A DNA stretch of 64,000 nt. Origin: Agapetus fuscipes. Taxonomy: Eukaryota > Arthropoda > Insecta > Trichoptera > Glossosomatidae. The position numbers and the translations under genes were made by a program. The DNA lies in assembly GCA_951799405.1 (NCBI GenBank), contig OX637332.1, positions 11,661,001 to 11,725,000 on the forward strand, read 5' to 3'. Shown here piece after piece: positions 1-12,518 of the stretch. The notes under the pieces are model-generated. The model made no database searches and had not been told where the DNA came from. It saw only the letters and a program-made list of their open reading frames with translations. How positions within the stretch are numbered: the first letter of the stretch is position 1; the number at the start of each line of letters is the position of its first letter.

Positions 1-363
1 TCTAAATGATAGAGTCTCTAATTACTGGATTATAAATAAGTGGTGCTTAAACGAGAATATGAGAATGAAAGTAAAAAATAAAACAATGAGATGGTTTAAA
101 AATGGAATGAAAAAGGTAAAAGTGGAAAGAAGATAGAAAAAATAATGGATTTGTCAAATAAGGGAAAGTGCAAATAACTGGAATCCGCGAGAATGAGAAA
201 AATAGGAGAACATGCATGAAGAGAGTGATGTTTGTCGAGGAGATGAATGAGATGTGCTAGTACAGCACAAAATTGAGACTCATTTGTGGAAATATTGGCC
301 ACTCCGAGCGGAATGGCGGCTAGGTACAAGGACAAAAATAAGAAACAATTCTAAGTAATGTAA

Positions 364-645
364 TGTAATGACTGTGAGGCTTTATATATTGGTGAGACAG
401 GGAGATCAGTACGCACAAGATTTAAAGAACATTCCAGAGCACTCAGAGGCTTATCTGCATACTCTGAGATGGCAGACCATTGCATTGATAAAGACCATAC
501 TTTCGATATTACCAATGTAGAGGTAATGCACTCTGAGTGTGAAAAGAGGAGACTGATGGCTCTGGAAGCGTTGGAAATCTACAAAAATAAAAATAAAGAC
601 TTAGTGAATGTGCAGATTCCCTATGTTTCACCAATATTGCAATAA
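364..645 (+). pseudogene. Penelope-like element, C-terminal GIY-YIG endonuclease fragment
   Basis: An open frame of 93 codons ends in TAA at 643-645. It matches the C-terminus of Penelope-like retroelement proteins. Visible are a CxxC pair (CNDC), the GIY-YIG half-motif LYIGETGRS, the following R...F.EH block and a downstream EMADHC block. It ends in NVQIPYVSP, close to the end of the larger element at 18.5-22 kb. In the family this domain nicks target DNA to prime reverse transcription. The reverse transcriptase part is missing: a stop (TAA, 361-363) lies just upstream and no RT motif is seen to the left. It is therefore a 5'-truncated or decayed copy. It differs from the 21.3-kb copy at many residues, so it is a separate subfamily or an older insertion. 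Confidence 0.8.
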
Positions 646-971
646 TTTGTTTTTTATTTGTTATTATTATTATTTTTTTTATTTAACTAACATATTTTAT
701 TTTTATTGTATTAAAATTTTTAATTTCATTATACCTAACAATAATGCATTTTTGAATCTTACATTTGTGTTTAAAAAAAAATTTTGTCTATGAATTTTGC
801 TTGGAAAAAAAGTTATTTTGAAAATTGTTTTGAAAATTATTTTATAAAAATATATTTGTAACCATTCTGCTCTTGAAGATGCCTCATTAGGCGAAAATAT
901 TCGATCATAAACAAATAAAATAAAGTGAATTAAAACAATATTTTACCATTTATATTTTTAAATATTTATAA
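646..971 (+). mobile_element. Penelope-like element 3' untranslated region and terminus
   Basis: AT-rich sequence follows the endonuclease stop codon. It holds a hammerhead-like fold (about 868-907), then AATAAA-type signals and the block ATAAAGTGAATTAAAAC. That block recurs at 12.63 kb and 41.82 kb, each time followed by a TTTAAATATTTA stretch. The shared block marks this as the 3' end of one Penelope family. Confidence 0.65.
868..907 (+). ncRNA. hammerhead-ribozyme-like motif in Penelope 3' end
   Basis: The order is core TTGAAGA, one T, helix II GCC/GGC with a six-base loop, GAAA, then the self-complementary AATATT and a C at the expected cleavage position. Canonical hammerheads have CUGANGA; here C3 is U, which could wobble-pair with G8. 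Helix I is weak. Activity is unproven. Confidence 0.4.
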
Positions 972-1904
972 GAAACAATTCATTTAATTTATGCAAAGCT
1001 TGATCTGGGCAAAATGTCAAAACTGACACTTTTTTAAATAAGTGTCTGGGACGTCGACTGTAAACATGTAATAACAATAAGGGAAGGAAAATAGCAGGAG
1101 ACCATAACGAACAATAAACTGATTTTGGAAAAAATAAATACTCATAACATACACGTGGGTTCTTAAATTGAAAGGGTTTGTATTAATATTATCTGAACTC
1201 AATTAAGATGAGAAAGCCGAGAGAAGAATAATCGCTGCGAACATACAAAAGAAAGAAATGATAAGAATTACAACTGCTGGATATAATAATTGATTCTATG
1301 ACACAAGAAATTAGAAGCCGGCGCGGGATAATACGGCGAGCAAAAAAATATTATTTTTCGATCGCTTTTCCTTTACAGTGAGTCAAGTGGCTCTTTCCGA
1401 GATAGAAATAAGATTTTTCCTCAAAAAAAATACGCTTACAAATATACAGTGTTTATATTTATTTTCTGTTTTGTAAAAGCTGTATAAACATCGGCTTCCT
1501 TCTTGGTAAATATACATGTATTAGAATAATTTTACATTCATGGTTTTCTGTATTACACTTTTCGTGAACTTTGTTACAAAAAAAATCTGCATTTTAGTTT
1601 TATGTTTAAAAATGAAACGTCTAGTATACTCGTTAGTTAAGTTTGCTTATGCATACTTTCAAAAGTTTATATGTAATGAAATCATTTGCATACTTTTGAG
1701 ACATCATTATTATATTGTTTGTATTTTTGTCAACTAAATTATAAATTGATTAGCTAATTAATACGACGTGTTTAAAAATCTAACAGAGAAAAAGTAAGAT
1801 CACATAATTTATTTTCACTTGTGAATGATTAGTCGATAAATTAAAATAAATTTATAATACTTTACGAAGATACCCTATAAAATAAGTAGTTCAACTAAAA
1901 ATGG
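972..1904. other. unclassified AT-rich sequence
   Basis: No coding signal, repeat shared with the rest of the window, or RNA gene was recognised. Short open frames here are of chance length for this composition. Confidence 0.4.
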
Positions 1905-2105
1905 CTTCTCGACCAATGATTCTATTCTAGGTACACCTTAAGCTCTTTTCCTTCTTCTTCTTTTGGTGCCACTTGGCTATTTGATGCTGCGGCTAAAACG
2001 AGGACTTAGTGCTTTCTTTGAACCATTTTCGCAGGTTTTTCAGCCACGATGTCCTTCGGCGTCCCTGAGATCTCCTCTCTCAATCCTACTCCTTATGATT
2101 AGGAG
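1905..2105 (-). pseudogene. possible decayed LINE 3' end
   Basis: On the minus strand the sequence reads, across frame changes, like the C-terminal tail of some arthropod LINE ORF2 proteins: a LRKWFKEST-like stretch, then an AAASNSQVA-like stretch, then a lysine/glutamate-rich AAG run. Stops and frameshifts break it. It is somewhat more GC-rich than its surroundings. The match is from memory of the general pattern, so the call is tentative. Confidence 0.3.
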
Positions 2106-5100
2106 AAAAAGACGGTATTTCTCATTTCCTAAAATGTGACTGAAGTATGTACATCACTTTTTTACCTACCTAGTCGCATAACTTATTCTTTAAATTGAAG
2201 CTGTAGCAATTGTATATTACATTATACGGTAAGTGTAAAAGTTGTTATTGTTGACTGATTTACACCAAACTATATGGTTTTCTCAACAAGTCATTGGAAG
2301 CAAAAGCGGCTATAGTTATTGTTTGATAGAAGTAAATGGGAGTAGGGGGGGGGGCTAGGATAGGTGGGAGGACGAGGGGGTAACTGTGCGAACTCTATTC
2401 TCGGCACGCCACTCTTAATCATACGACTGAAGAGCTCGTAACACGTTTATACACAATAAATAACTAGCCCTTAGGTAAAAACTGCAAGCGAATTTGATAT
2501 TAAACTGAAAGGATTTCAAAGCACAAGAACTACCCTTTTCCTTTGTTGCGGAAACTAGCTGGTCTTAAGTGTGGGACGTATTTTTGTCCCTCAGTATCCA
2601 ATTTTCATTTTTTTCGTCTCTTAAGCTCGTCTAGAGTATTGATCTTTGGCAACGTAACAAAATGATTGTGAGCAAAGAGTGACTTAAAAATAGAGAAATA
2701 TTTGCCAGGCTTTGGACGAAATAATTTCACTTATTGCTTAAGCTTTTTTGGATTCAGTATTATGTGCTCTCTGAATTCTATTTTTTTATCGACTTTTACA
2801 AATGCTATATTTATATTTCAACTCAAAAATCTCTTTGGTTTGAAAAAAAATACTAATTGTGGTAATATACTGAAAATAATAAAAAAACGAGTATTCAAAA
2901 GCATTCTAAATGTTGCTTTCAATTAAATGAACATAATTATTTCAGGAAGATTGATTCTCTTCTAAGCTTGATTCTTACATAATATGGTACAATTAAGATT
3001 TAAGATAATTAATGTGGATTATAGGTATTTAATATATAAGGAAAACAAGTGAATACTTTAATAAAATATGTTAAAAAATGTACCCGAACCGAAGTAAAAA
3101 TCGATCAATTTTAATTTTACATGGAATTTTCTTGTATGAAATGAAGTGAGTAATTTTTTATGGCAATGTCACATCGAATGTTATCATCATCATGCTTTCG
3201 AATTCACACTTGACGTTAAAATTAGAAAGCTGCCTCTTCGATATATTTTTTTTTCACTCCGCATTCCTCTCCAGCAAAAAAGGCGTTTGGGCTTTTACCA
3301 ATGTATGAAAAAAGTAATAGCTATGGGCCTAATCGTCCTTCCATTTCACGAAAGCCTCTTTTCTAGGCGTGTAAAGTGCTGTCATGTATGATTTTGATGT
3401 GGGCCTCTGTGATTTACAGTGTAACCGTTTACAGGTACAGTACTCCAAGTATAAAACTCCACGTGATAACTCAACTATAGCATATCACCAAAAAAGTATA
3501 GAAACTAAAAGCGTTTCTAGAGGCTCTGTGTAAAATTCTATGTATTTTTTTGTAAAGGGTTATGGTTAAGTTTAAGCCTAGAGTTTTATACTACATTTAC
3601 AGGTCTGCCTCAACCCGGGTTGTGTACGCAATAATACATAAGTATCTACTTATGTTTATATTATGATGTAGATGGTAGAAGTATATTCTACTTATTTTGA
3701 CGCAAGTATGTACTCGAAAAGTTACAGAAGGGTCGCGTAAAAGTTTGAAGAATATTTTGAAATGGATATATTCTGGCATACTCGCAGGATAAACTTTATA
3801 TTTATATTTTCTATGTAAGGTTATAATATGTTTGAACAATACATACATATGTTTTAGAGAAATTATTTTATATCAGCATTATACACCTACTAATATTAAA
3901 TTGTCATGAAGCATATTTCCGTGGTATTTTATCTGAACAAAAGAAAATATTGGCATAAAGAAATACAGTAAAGAAGAAAAATAGTTTTAACGGTGCCATT
4001 AAGGGGTTAAAAGTAGCTGAGAACTTACTTTTTTTATATGCAGGTTTGTTTCCATGGGAATATGATAATGGTTGAAAAAGACAGTGCAAGTCGTCCATCT
4101 TGGTAACATTGCTTTAAATCTCATATCATTACATACTTGTTTTTCAAATATTTTATTTCGTACTATTTAATCAATGCTGTTTTATGAAGTATAAAAACAA
4201 TATAAAAAAAATTAATCGAAACTTGTAATGTTTAACAAATTATGCAAATCAATTTCTCATTTCGAATGAATAATTTATGAAACATAAAGATTTAAAGTTA
4301 TTCTCATGAAATAACAAACTACTAATCTAACAATAATTCAAATCTCAATTTATTTAAACACGTTAAAGCTGAAAACCCCAGGGGATTTAAATTCAATTAC
4401 TGATTTGTTTACTGACGCTTTTCTACTTACGCTTCGTTTTTTTTATAAATGTTAACCGCAAAACTGTTTTAATTATATTTTCGTTGTATGCAACGTTTAT
4501 TCTTCTTTTCACGTTTTTATTATAAGTTTGGCGGCGCAGACCGACACCGTGCAAACTTTCCACAAAAAACTCAATTTAAACTGAATTTTCACTGGAAAAA
4601 TAAACCAAGTGAGTTTCTACATTACTCAAGCTATTTTTTAAATTTACATTTAGTTGATTTATTTGGTGACTGCTGCTTTGTAGCACCGTGGGCTCTCTAT
4701 TTCTAAATAAGCTTGATTAAATATCCCAAAATGTAACGCTTGAATTTGCAAGACTAAAAGACAGACAAAAACTTTCATACGTTGTCGTTGCAGTCAATAA
4801 TTTTTATTTGTATATTTAGTTACAAAATTTCAACTCAGAAGCGTCGCTGAAAAGTTCATATGTGCTTATTTTCGAAGCGAATTTATTTTAGTTGTTTTTA
4901 TTTGTATCATGATAATTGAAATATACATATTATGTACATACCTAGGTCTGTTTCATACCTGCGTCTATTTCATTCAAACATCCAGTCTGATTTTACATGT
5001 TTTGGCAACCTCTATGTGATCTTGAATTTTGTATCGAATAAGAATAAAGATACAATTTTATAACAGAGCCATGGTTATACATTTAATCAATGAAATTATA

Positions 5101-7440
5101 AATAACACAATCGATTTTAGTCAAGTAAATGAATCGTTGTTTTAGAAAAAAAAGAATGGATTGAAATTAAAAGTTAATGAAGGGTTTTGAGTACAATATA
5201 TTTTATTTTCGGCTGGTTGAGTTTACAGGTCTATGTGACAAGGGTCCTTGGCAATCAATAACAAAATATTAGTCTACTCTTTCCTCATTAATTGGGTCAT
5301 GTGCTATCATAATTTTTCGACTACGGAATTGTGTGCCGAGTCGATTAATTTAAAAAATAAGATAGTTCAATGAACTAAATGTTAAAATAATTTGATTTGT
5401 TTCAAGATTTTAATTTTTTTTTAATAAATGATATGTATAATGAAACAAAATAAATCAGAAATACTTACAGACCGCGAGTAAATAATGAAATTATTTGTAC
5501 AAGAATAAATAACTCAATTATAAATGTAAGGAGAAATGAATTGAAGTTGTGTATTAATGTGAACTCAATATTTAATTAATTTCTTCTTACATTTGTTACA
5601 GAATCAATCAGTTTTAAAGGAAATGATGAATGAACTGGAGTACTAGAGTAGTTCAAGTGAGATAGTGCATCAGAGATAGTCTGCGAGTAAAGACGGTTGA
5701 ATAATAGGACGACTCGCAGTTAGTTTGGAGTAGTCCGACTCCATTTGCAGCAGTCGAATCCACTCCGACTCCAATTTGCGGGTATCGTTGCGCCCCATGG
5801 TACCGTGCCAGGTGGTAGAAAAACCCGTCAGCCACTCAAAACTTCCTAATCTCACTCAGGAAGTAATTGCACAAAAGTTGCCGTTAGCGGTTAGCGGCAA
5901 ACACTGATTCCCAAGCCGCAACGGTGTACGCGAATAACGTTATTCGAAATGAAAATTACTGAAAACAGCCAGCTAGTATAGTCTCTTTTATTTAGGTACA
6001 CTTTGGTGTTATAATTGGAATTACAAACAAAATTGTGACAACGCAAATGTTGGAATAATTTCCATTATTAATTTGTGGTGGCACAAAATGTTAAAATAAA
6101 AACATGCAAACAAAATCGTGAGGATAAAAAAGTATAAATCTGAATTGTTGACGCTCGGACTGTTACTTTAACAACATTTTATGTTTGTTATCAATAATTA
6201 TGAAAAAGTTACAAATTCAGTTTATGTACGATAAATGGCTTGATAAACTGATAAAAACAATTCAGTTTGTACAAAAGTCAACTTATTTTTCAAATCAATT
6301 CTTGTAAAATAATTACACTGTTTTAGTCATAGAAGTATATTCAATATATCGATGGTCTTAGTTCACTCTTATATTTTTAAAATAATTTTTTTATTGCTTA
6401 AATATTTTTGCCTTAAAAGGCATCTTTAGAAGCTGATATATCAAACATCACTGCTGCTAGATGAGTTCTAATAAATTTCAAAATAAAAGAGTGAACTGAA
6501 ACTGAGTAATTATTTTACAATAATTGATTTGAAAAATAATTTGATTTGTGTACAAGCTGAATACTAAGGACTTTCATTGTGTGAACCACCAAACACTAAT
6601 AAATATGATTTAAAAAAATATGAAAAGCGTTTTACTAAAAAAAAAAAAAAATAATTATTTCTGTATGACAGTCAATCCTTCTTTCAATCAAGAATATTTT
6701 ATGCAATACCTAAGCGGTAAGAATTGTTTTAATAAAATGTTAACCATGTCGTTATTTTACTGGATAAATTCCTCATATTCAGCCTATGTGTACAGTTTAA
6801 GTGATATGTTTATTAAAAGAAGATGTTCAAGTTATTTTATAAATATAAATAAATGAAGGAAAGTCACATAACATGTTTTGAATAAAATCATTTCAAGTTT
6901 TGTGAGAAGTTTTTGAAAACATTTCTTAAACAACTCAATCGTATATTCTGTCTAAAAGATTTCTCACATGTCATAATAAATTTCTCTTGAGCGCGTGTTC
7001 GCTTGATTCAACTCGACTTACATCACTATCCTACTTCATGTAATGAAATACGAACGAAAGTGTAATAAAATAAATATGCTTTTCAATCCTTTCTATCTTC
7101 ACTACACTATCAAAAAAAATTCTCTCCTTTCATTGAGTCGTTTACGGTGCTATTCTTAAACATTTTAGTCTCTATTGAGCCCACGCTTTGACAAACTAAT
7201 GATGCATTTGTATGAAAATCTGTCAATCCAAGATGGCCGCACGTGAACAGCTGATTAGTCTTTATACAAATATTAGCAAAATTCTGTAGGTAACAATGAC
7301 CGTGGTGATGAGACTTTCAGCCCAGACATCATTGTTTGTCAAAGTGTGGGCTCAACCGACGACTAAAATGTCTAAAAATAGCCCCGTTAGAGTAAAACAG
7401 ATTAAAATTCGATCTCTACTTTCTATCTCAAATTTTAGTC
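2106..7440. other. unclassified AT-rich sequence
   Basis: About 5.3 kb without a recognisable gene or a member of the dispersed families found elsewhere. Local features are a G-rich run at 2339-2385 and a block with repeated GACTCC words at 5640-5830. Open frames reach only about 80 codons and none shows a known motif. Confidence 0.4.
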
Positions 7441-7620
7441 TGGTTCAAAGCCAGAGGGCTAGAGTTCAAGCCCCATAAAGGGTGTCCAAAATGATTTTCG
7501 GTTTAAATGCTTATTACAAACCCAAAATAATATACCGGCAAGTTGCACTCAGCGATAAAAATAAATGAGAATCTGCCCGCACTAGCAAAAAAATCAGTTC
7601 TTCAAGTGAATAGGTTGGCT
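7441..7620 (+). mobile_element. SINE family A, decayed fragment
   Basis: It carries a B-box-like GAGTTCAAGCCCC, then the family A body including AATAATATACCGGCAAG, also present at 24.5 kb. The A-box half and the 3' end are degraded. Confidence 0.5.
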
Positions 7621-8150
7621 GACCTCTTTACCTGTCGAAATAAAAACCTAAGAACCTCATATTTAACCTACATATTGCGTGCTACAATTTGTTTTCCGGA
7701 ACAAAAAAAAATGCATAATATTCACATCATACGTGTAACGTGTAGGCTCCTATAAAATATTTTTTATCGAAAGCTTATATCTTTATAAAAAAAAAACTCA
7801 GTTTTTTTAATTATGTCTTGGAAATGTAGAACCACTGGGTTAGTTATAAATGCAGAAATTTATTCAACAACTACAAATTTCTAGTTCGATATAAAAAAAA
7901 ACTTTGTACGTAGCTAAACGAGGCTGATACTTTACATTTTATGCTCAATCGTGTTTATAATATGTATGATTTTGTAAGATAAATAAATTTTCAATGTGTT
8001 TTTGGCAATTTATATTTAGTCATGTTTATACTAGCTAATAAAAGTATTTCAAATATTTTTCTGTGACTACAAGAAAGGCACGATCACTAATTAAAATATT
8101 AACAAAAACCAGTCACCAATAATCTATAATCTAAGTTGTAATAGTTATTT

Positions 8151-8270
8151 ATGCCACTGCCTGGTAATGATAGTCCTTGTAACACGAGTGCTAGTTTGTG
8201 CCATGAGGCGCAGCCGAATGGCACAATAGACAGCAAGAGTGTTACAAAGACTAATTACGTGCAGTGGCAT
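8151..8270. mobile_element. 120-bp palindromic hairpin element
   Basis: The two halves are near-perfect inverted repeats. They start ATGCCACTGC and end GCAGTGGCAT, and share the arm word GTAACAC. A loop of about 13 bases (GAGGCGCAGCCGA) separates them. This is the form of a very short foldback MITE. No clear target-site duplication was found and no superfamily can be assigned. Confidence 0.6.
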
Positions 8271-8458
8271 ACAATACTTTTTCTACGACCATGAAATATA
8301 TAACAAAATAGTAAGTAGTAGTCATTATAATATACTCGTCCATTTGAAGTAATTAAAACCTTACTTTTGTCAAAACTTGTAATTTATCATTCCCTTACCC
8401 AATACCTACATGGCTGGTCAAGAAATGCAAAGAAGAACTCACACCATTTATAACTAAA

Positions 8459-9910
8459 ATGTTCAACCTGTCTTTGGAAAGCGGCACTGTTCCAGAATCA
8501 CTTAAAACAGCACGAATCTCACCTATACTGAAGAAACCTCAACAAGATCCAAATGAAAAATCCAATTATCGGCCCATATCAAACCTGCCACTCTTAGGAA
8601 AGCTTCTTGAAAGAATAGTCGCAGCACGAATCACTTCACATATGCGAATAAATCGACTGTTCGCCAATCACCAATCGGCCTACAGAGAATCGCACTCAAC
8701 GGAGACTGGCGTACTTAGAGTCGTATCTGACTTGACTCTAGCGGTAGAAAAAGGAAACGTGGCAATAATTGCACTCCTTGATATGAGTGCAGCTTTCGAT
8801 ACGGTTGATCATAAAATTCTTCTGCTGAAGCTTAAAAACACATTCGGTATAAATAACAAGGCGCTGAAATGGTTAACATCATACCTCACAAACAGGAAAC
8901 AAAGTGTCAGAATAAATGGAGGGATCTCGCCTGACAAAACAATTTCTTCCGGCGTGCCTCAAGGTTCGGTCTTGGGACCTCTTCTGTTTACAGCCTACAT
9001 TCAAGAGTTGGAAAGCATTATTCACAAAAGGGGCCTTATGGCACACATCTATGCCGACGATTGTCAAATTTATTCATACTGCGAGCCAACAAAAATAGAG
9101 GAGCTAAAGTCTGGCCTAAGCGAATGTATTAATGATGTGAACGGATGGATGCTAAGCCATAGATTAATGTTGAACTCAAGTAAAACTGAAATCATGTGGC
9201 TTACCACTACGAGAAGAGCCAATATAATTGATAAGAGTGCCCCTATAAACATATCTGGATCAGAAATCGTTCCTACAAAATGTGTCAAGCTGCTAGGAGT
9301 GCATCTTGATCACTGTCTGACCATGAAGAAACAAATCAGCACCACGGTCAGTTCCGGCTACTATGGTTTACGACAGCTGAAATATATTAAAAAATATCTA
9401 CCGTTGGAAGCTAAAAGGTCACTCGTCAACGCTTTTGTAGTATCCAAAGTGGACTACTGTAATGGCATTTATGCAGCCCAACCACAGTGTGAATTAAGTC
9501 GGTTGCAGTCAGTAATGAATGCAGGCGCGCGGCTTATATTCAACCAAACCAAACACTGTCACATAACTCCGCTTTTGGAGCGACTCCACTGGCTGAGGTT
9601 TCCTCAACGCGTCAAATTTAAACTTGGCCTTATCACATACAAAGCTCTCCATGATGCAGCTCCTTTCTACATCCAAGAGCTGATTGTCTCAAAAGTCCTG
9701 AGCTCAAGGGAGCAAACACTAAGATCAGCAGAGAACGGAGCGGAAACCCTGCTAAATGAACCTAGAAGAAAAATTGCCACTGTTTTCGGAGACCGTGCTT
9801 TTGCGGTGGCCGGCCCTGCGACCTGGAATCATCTACCACCAGAAATCCGGAGGTCTAAGACGATTGAGGACCTAAAGAGGAGGATGAAGACATTTTTCTT
9901 CGCCCAGTAA
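8459..9910 (+). pseudogene. LINE ORF2 reverse transcriptase (5' truncated)
   Basis: An uninterrupted frame of 483 codons encodes a non-LTR reverse transcriptase, which copies element RNA at a nicked chromosomal site. RT blocks appear in order: NYRPISNLP (about residue 37), motif A LLDMSAAFDTVDH (about 105), motif B GVPQGSVLGPLLF (about 165), catalytic YADD (about 197) and a thumb-like LGVHLD. The C-terminal part ends in FGDRAFAVAGPATWNHLPP, typical of CR1/L2-type LINEs. The chosen ATG is internal, because homologous sequence continues in frame before it; the natural start was lost with the 5' end and the endonuclease domain. No stop or frameshift is seen, so insertion was fairly recent, but the copy cannot move on its own. 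Confidence 0.85.
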
Positions 9911-9964
9911 ATTGCTAAGCGCCCTTGGAGTGACATTGAGTTAAGAAACGGCGCTGAAAAGGAA

Positions 9965-10001
9965 ATCATCATAATCATCATCATCATCATCATCATCATC
10001 C
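9965..10001 (+). repeat. ATC-repeat LINE tail
   Basis: About twelve near-perfect ATC units form the 3' terminus of the LINE. Confidence 0.8.
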
Positions 10002-10008
10002 CTTCGAT

Positions 10009-10254
10009 TATCTAATCTAATCTAAGTTGCAAAGATATATTACATTTAGGATTCATATTAATATCATGCGCACAAGCAGACACATATAAGGTCGCGTTTA
10101 TACATGCCGCATATACCTAAGCTTAAACATTCAAACCCAAAACTTAAATAAACATAAGCCCTGCAACTACTGAAGCAGGGGTGTCATTGGTTAAGTGAAA
10201 CAAGTTTTTACAGCATAGGTAGTCAACCTCATACCGAACTATTAGCCAAGTAAC
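10009..10254 (-). mobile_element. family D repeat copy
   Basis: Starts with the tail repeats TCTAATCTAATCTAAG, then the GTTGCAAAGATAT block. It ends in the degraded head (CAACCTCATACCGAAC). It abuts the ATC tail of the LINE. Confidence 0.75.
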
Positions 10255-10737
10255 TGTTTAAGTTTGTTTATTTTTTAAAAAATATCTCGCACTCTTTTCC
10301 TTTCAAGCCTTCTGTTTTCCTTCAAAAAAAAGAAATCTACAATTTGGAGTATTTTGATAAATAAATTTGATGAATTATTACACTATTAACAATTTTTATT
10401 TGACTCTACACATAAAATACGAGTATATTAATTTTCATTTGAACAAAGATTGAACATAGTGGGGAGGAACTATCAATAAATTGAAAATATTCATGTAATG
10501 GCTGACGTTTAAACTTGGTTGCTATGGAAACGGCAAATAATAGTTTGTTATCCTCATACAAGGTTGACACTCGAAATTCAAAAATGGTTCCATTTCTGAC
10601 AATGCGCATGCGCACTTTTTTCATTTCAACACGGTTACCCGTTGATGTTACATTACGCAACGGGTGTAGAAATGTGTGTCATTGAGATTGCGTTAGCCGT
10701 TTTGTAATTAGTAAATTACCAAATGGGAGTAGAAAAA

Positions 10738-10942
10738 GAGATATTTAAATTTAAGGCTCATATTTGATGCATGTCCACAAGCAGACAATGTAAGTTCACG
10801 CATACTAATGCTGCATGTGTACATACAAAATAAACAAAACCTCAAATGCCACCTTTTTCTGAAACTGGGGAGGTATTGGCAAAAGTGAACCAAGTTTTTT
10901 ACAGCATGGAGGTCAGTCTCATACCAACCTGTATGTCAAGTC
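10738..10942 (-). mobile_element. family D repeat copy, tail missing
   Basis: Full head (GGTCAGTCTCATACCAACC) and body, but the TTAGA-type tail and the GTTGCAA block are absent. Confidence 0.7.
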
Positions 10943-11598
10943 ACCACTACAAGAAATAAACTTCATCGTCATCATCATTGGGATGAACTGGGGTGCACTG
11001 TGTCTTAAAAAAAATCGCTGACAGCATTGTTTGCCTTTATTTTTTGAAGTATGTTGAACCTTTTTCGTAGATACACATAACTCAAATCCTGTACGTCCTT
11101 TTCTCTTGCAGTCTTGTTTTCTACCTATTCTTTTGTGCCCCTGCGTACTTGTCTGACAAATTATTTCAAATTTCTACGTGCCAAATGTGACAGTGTTCAT
11201 CATTCCCAGTCAAAAAAACTTCATTTTATCAAAAAATATGCATTTCAAAATATTACTTATACAATAAAAAGTGATCAGCTTTCCTCAAACCACATAAATC
11301 AAAGTAAATGATTGTTACATCTTCACAAGAAGGTTTTTATTTAATTTGAAGGCTAATAAACTTTTCCGGTGTTATAAATTGGACTAGAAGCAAAAATCCA
11401 AACAAAAAATCAAGTCCAGCACCCTTGATATAATCGTACCCTTGTACTTTGCCTATGGACGCAAGCATCAAACTACTATTTGAGCTACTCACGTAATCGA
11501 AAACAAAGCTGTTTTTCTTTTATAGTTAAATAATGTTTGTATTTATATTCTGACACCTAGTTTCGGATAAAAATAATAATAATTATAGGTTTAGGATT
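10943..11598. other. unclassified sequence
   Basis: No family or gene recognised. A short run of TCATCATCAT lies near 10965. Confidence 0.35.
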
Positions 11599-11744
11599 AT
11601 TTATTTGGCGAGCGCTGTTTTTGTATGAATCATCAATAAGAAAGATGATTGTAAAAATACGGAATGATAGGGTGAGGAATGATTCTGTAAGAGAAGAATG
11701 TGGTCCGGATTCCAGAGTGTTAACCACCAGACTACGGATCGGTC
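11599..11744 (-). mobile_element. SINE family C, internally deleted copy
   Basis: The 3' block (TTTATTTGGCGAGCGCTGTT) and the tRNA-like head (ACTACGGATCGGTC) are present, but most of the body between them is missing. A 133-codon frame overlaps this copy and runs on to 12022. It has no recognisable domain and is probably fortuitous. Confidence 0.55.
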
Positions 11745-12413
11745 AACGTTCTTTTTACCGGAAACGTTTTTATACTCAAATATCTGTGATATTTTATTGT
11801 GTGATCGGTAGTGTTCATTCCCCTAATAAAATGTTGGACGGAGATGTCAAACGGGTTGTAAGGCAAAGCGTACCCGAGACAAGAAAGCTTTCCTACGTGA
11901 ATTGCTTTGACACATCCGTATACGTATTCGTAGTACCTGCTCGATGCGTAAATGTTCAACCCATTTATACAAGTAATATCTCTCGTTTGTCGAACGACAT
12001 TCAACTGCTCATACTAGCATAATACATTTTTGGTTTGATCATTTCACATTCGCTTTACAAGAAGCAATGAAATCATGTAATACAAAATAAGAAAATAAGA
12101 GAGTAATGAAATAAACTTTAATTGTTCACTTTGCGTTTAATTCAAAATTAAATTGACATGATGTAAAAAATAATAATAAATAAGGTTGCGTAATGTGTTA
12201 ACGATCAAATTTTTCTTATTTCAATTGTAAAATCTCAAAACAACTTAACTCAAAATTCAATGAAATAGGAATTACAATTGCGAGTTTTGTATTGCATACA
12301 CATTTTCTAATGAGTATACGAACACGATAAATTTCAAAAGTTGTTTTGAAACTCGGAAGCAATTTCATCTTTTTATGAAAATGATTAAATAATAATAATA
12401 ACAAATGAGGATG

Positions 12414-12518
12414 ACTTATTTGATAAGAGCTGTTTTTGTGTGAATCACACGAAAGAGCCATCTGCTAGCTTGGCTGTCGCTATAGAAAGCGCCAATTCTC
12501 AAGGATGGACCTTGGGTG
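12414..12518 (-). mobile_element. SINE family C, left part of an interrupted copy
   Basis: Reads from the SINE 3' end (AGAGCTGTTTTTGTGTGAATC) through the AAAGCGCCAATTCTCAAG block to GGGTG. The copy resumes at 12931 after a nested insertion. Confidence 0.7.

Larger units (their letters stand above)
8391..10004 (+). mobile_element. 5'-truncated LINE, CR1/L2 group
   Basis: A non-LTR retrotransposon copy lacking its endonuclease end. In-frame coding sequence continues upstream of the first ATG, with a PTWLVKKC-like stretch, up to about 8391. It finishes with a short 3' UTR and a microsatellite tail of ATC repeats (about 9965-10001), as is usual in the CR1/L2 group. Family D begins directly after the tail. 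Confidence 0.8.

Noticed and set aside
11621..12022. 133-codon plus-strand frame
   Set aside because: It starts within a decayed SINE C, has no recognisable domain, and a 90-codon frame on the other strand overlaps it.
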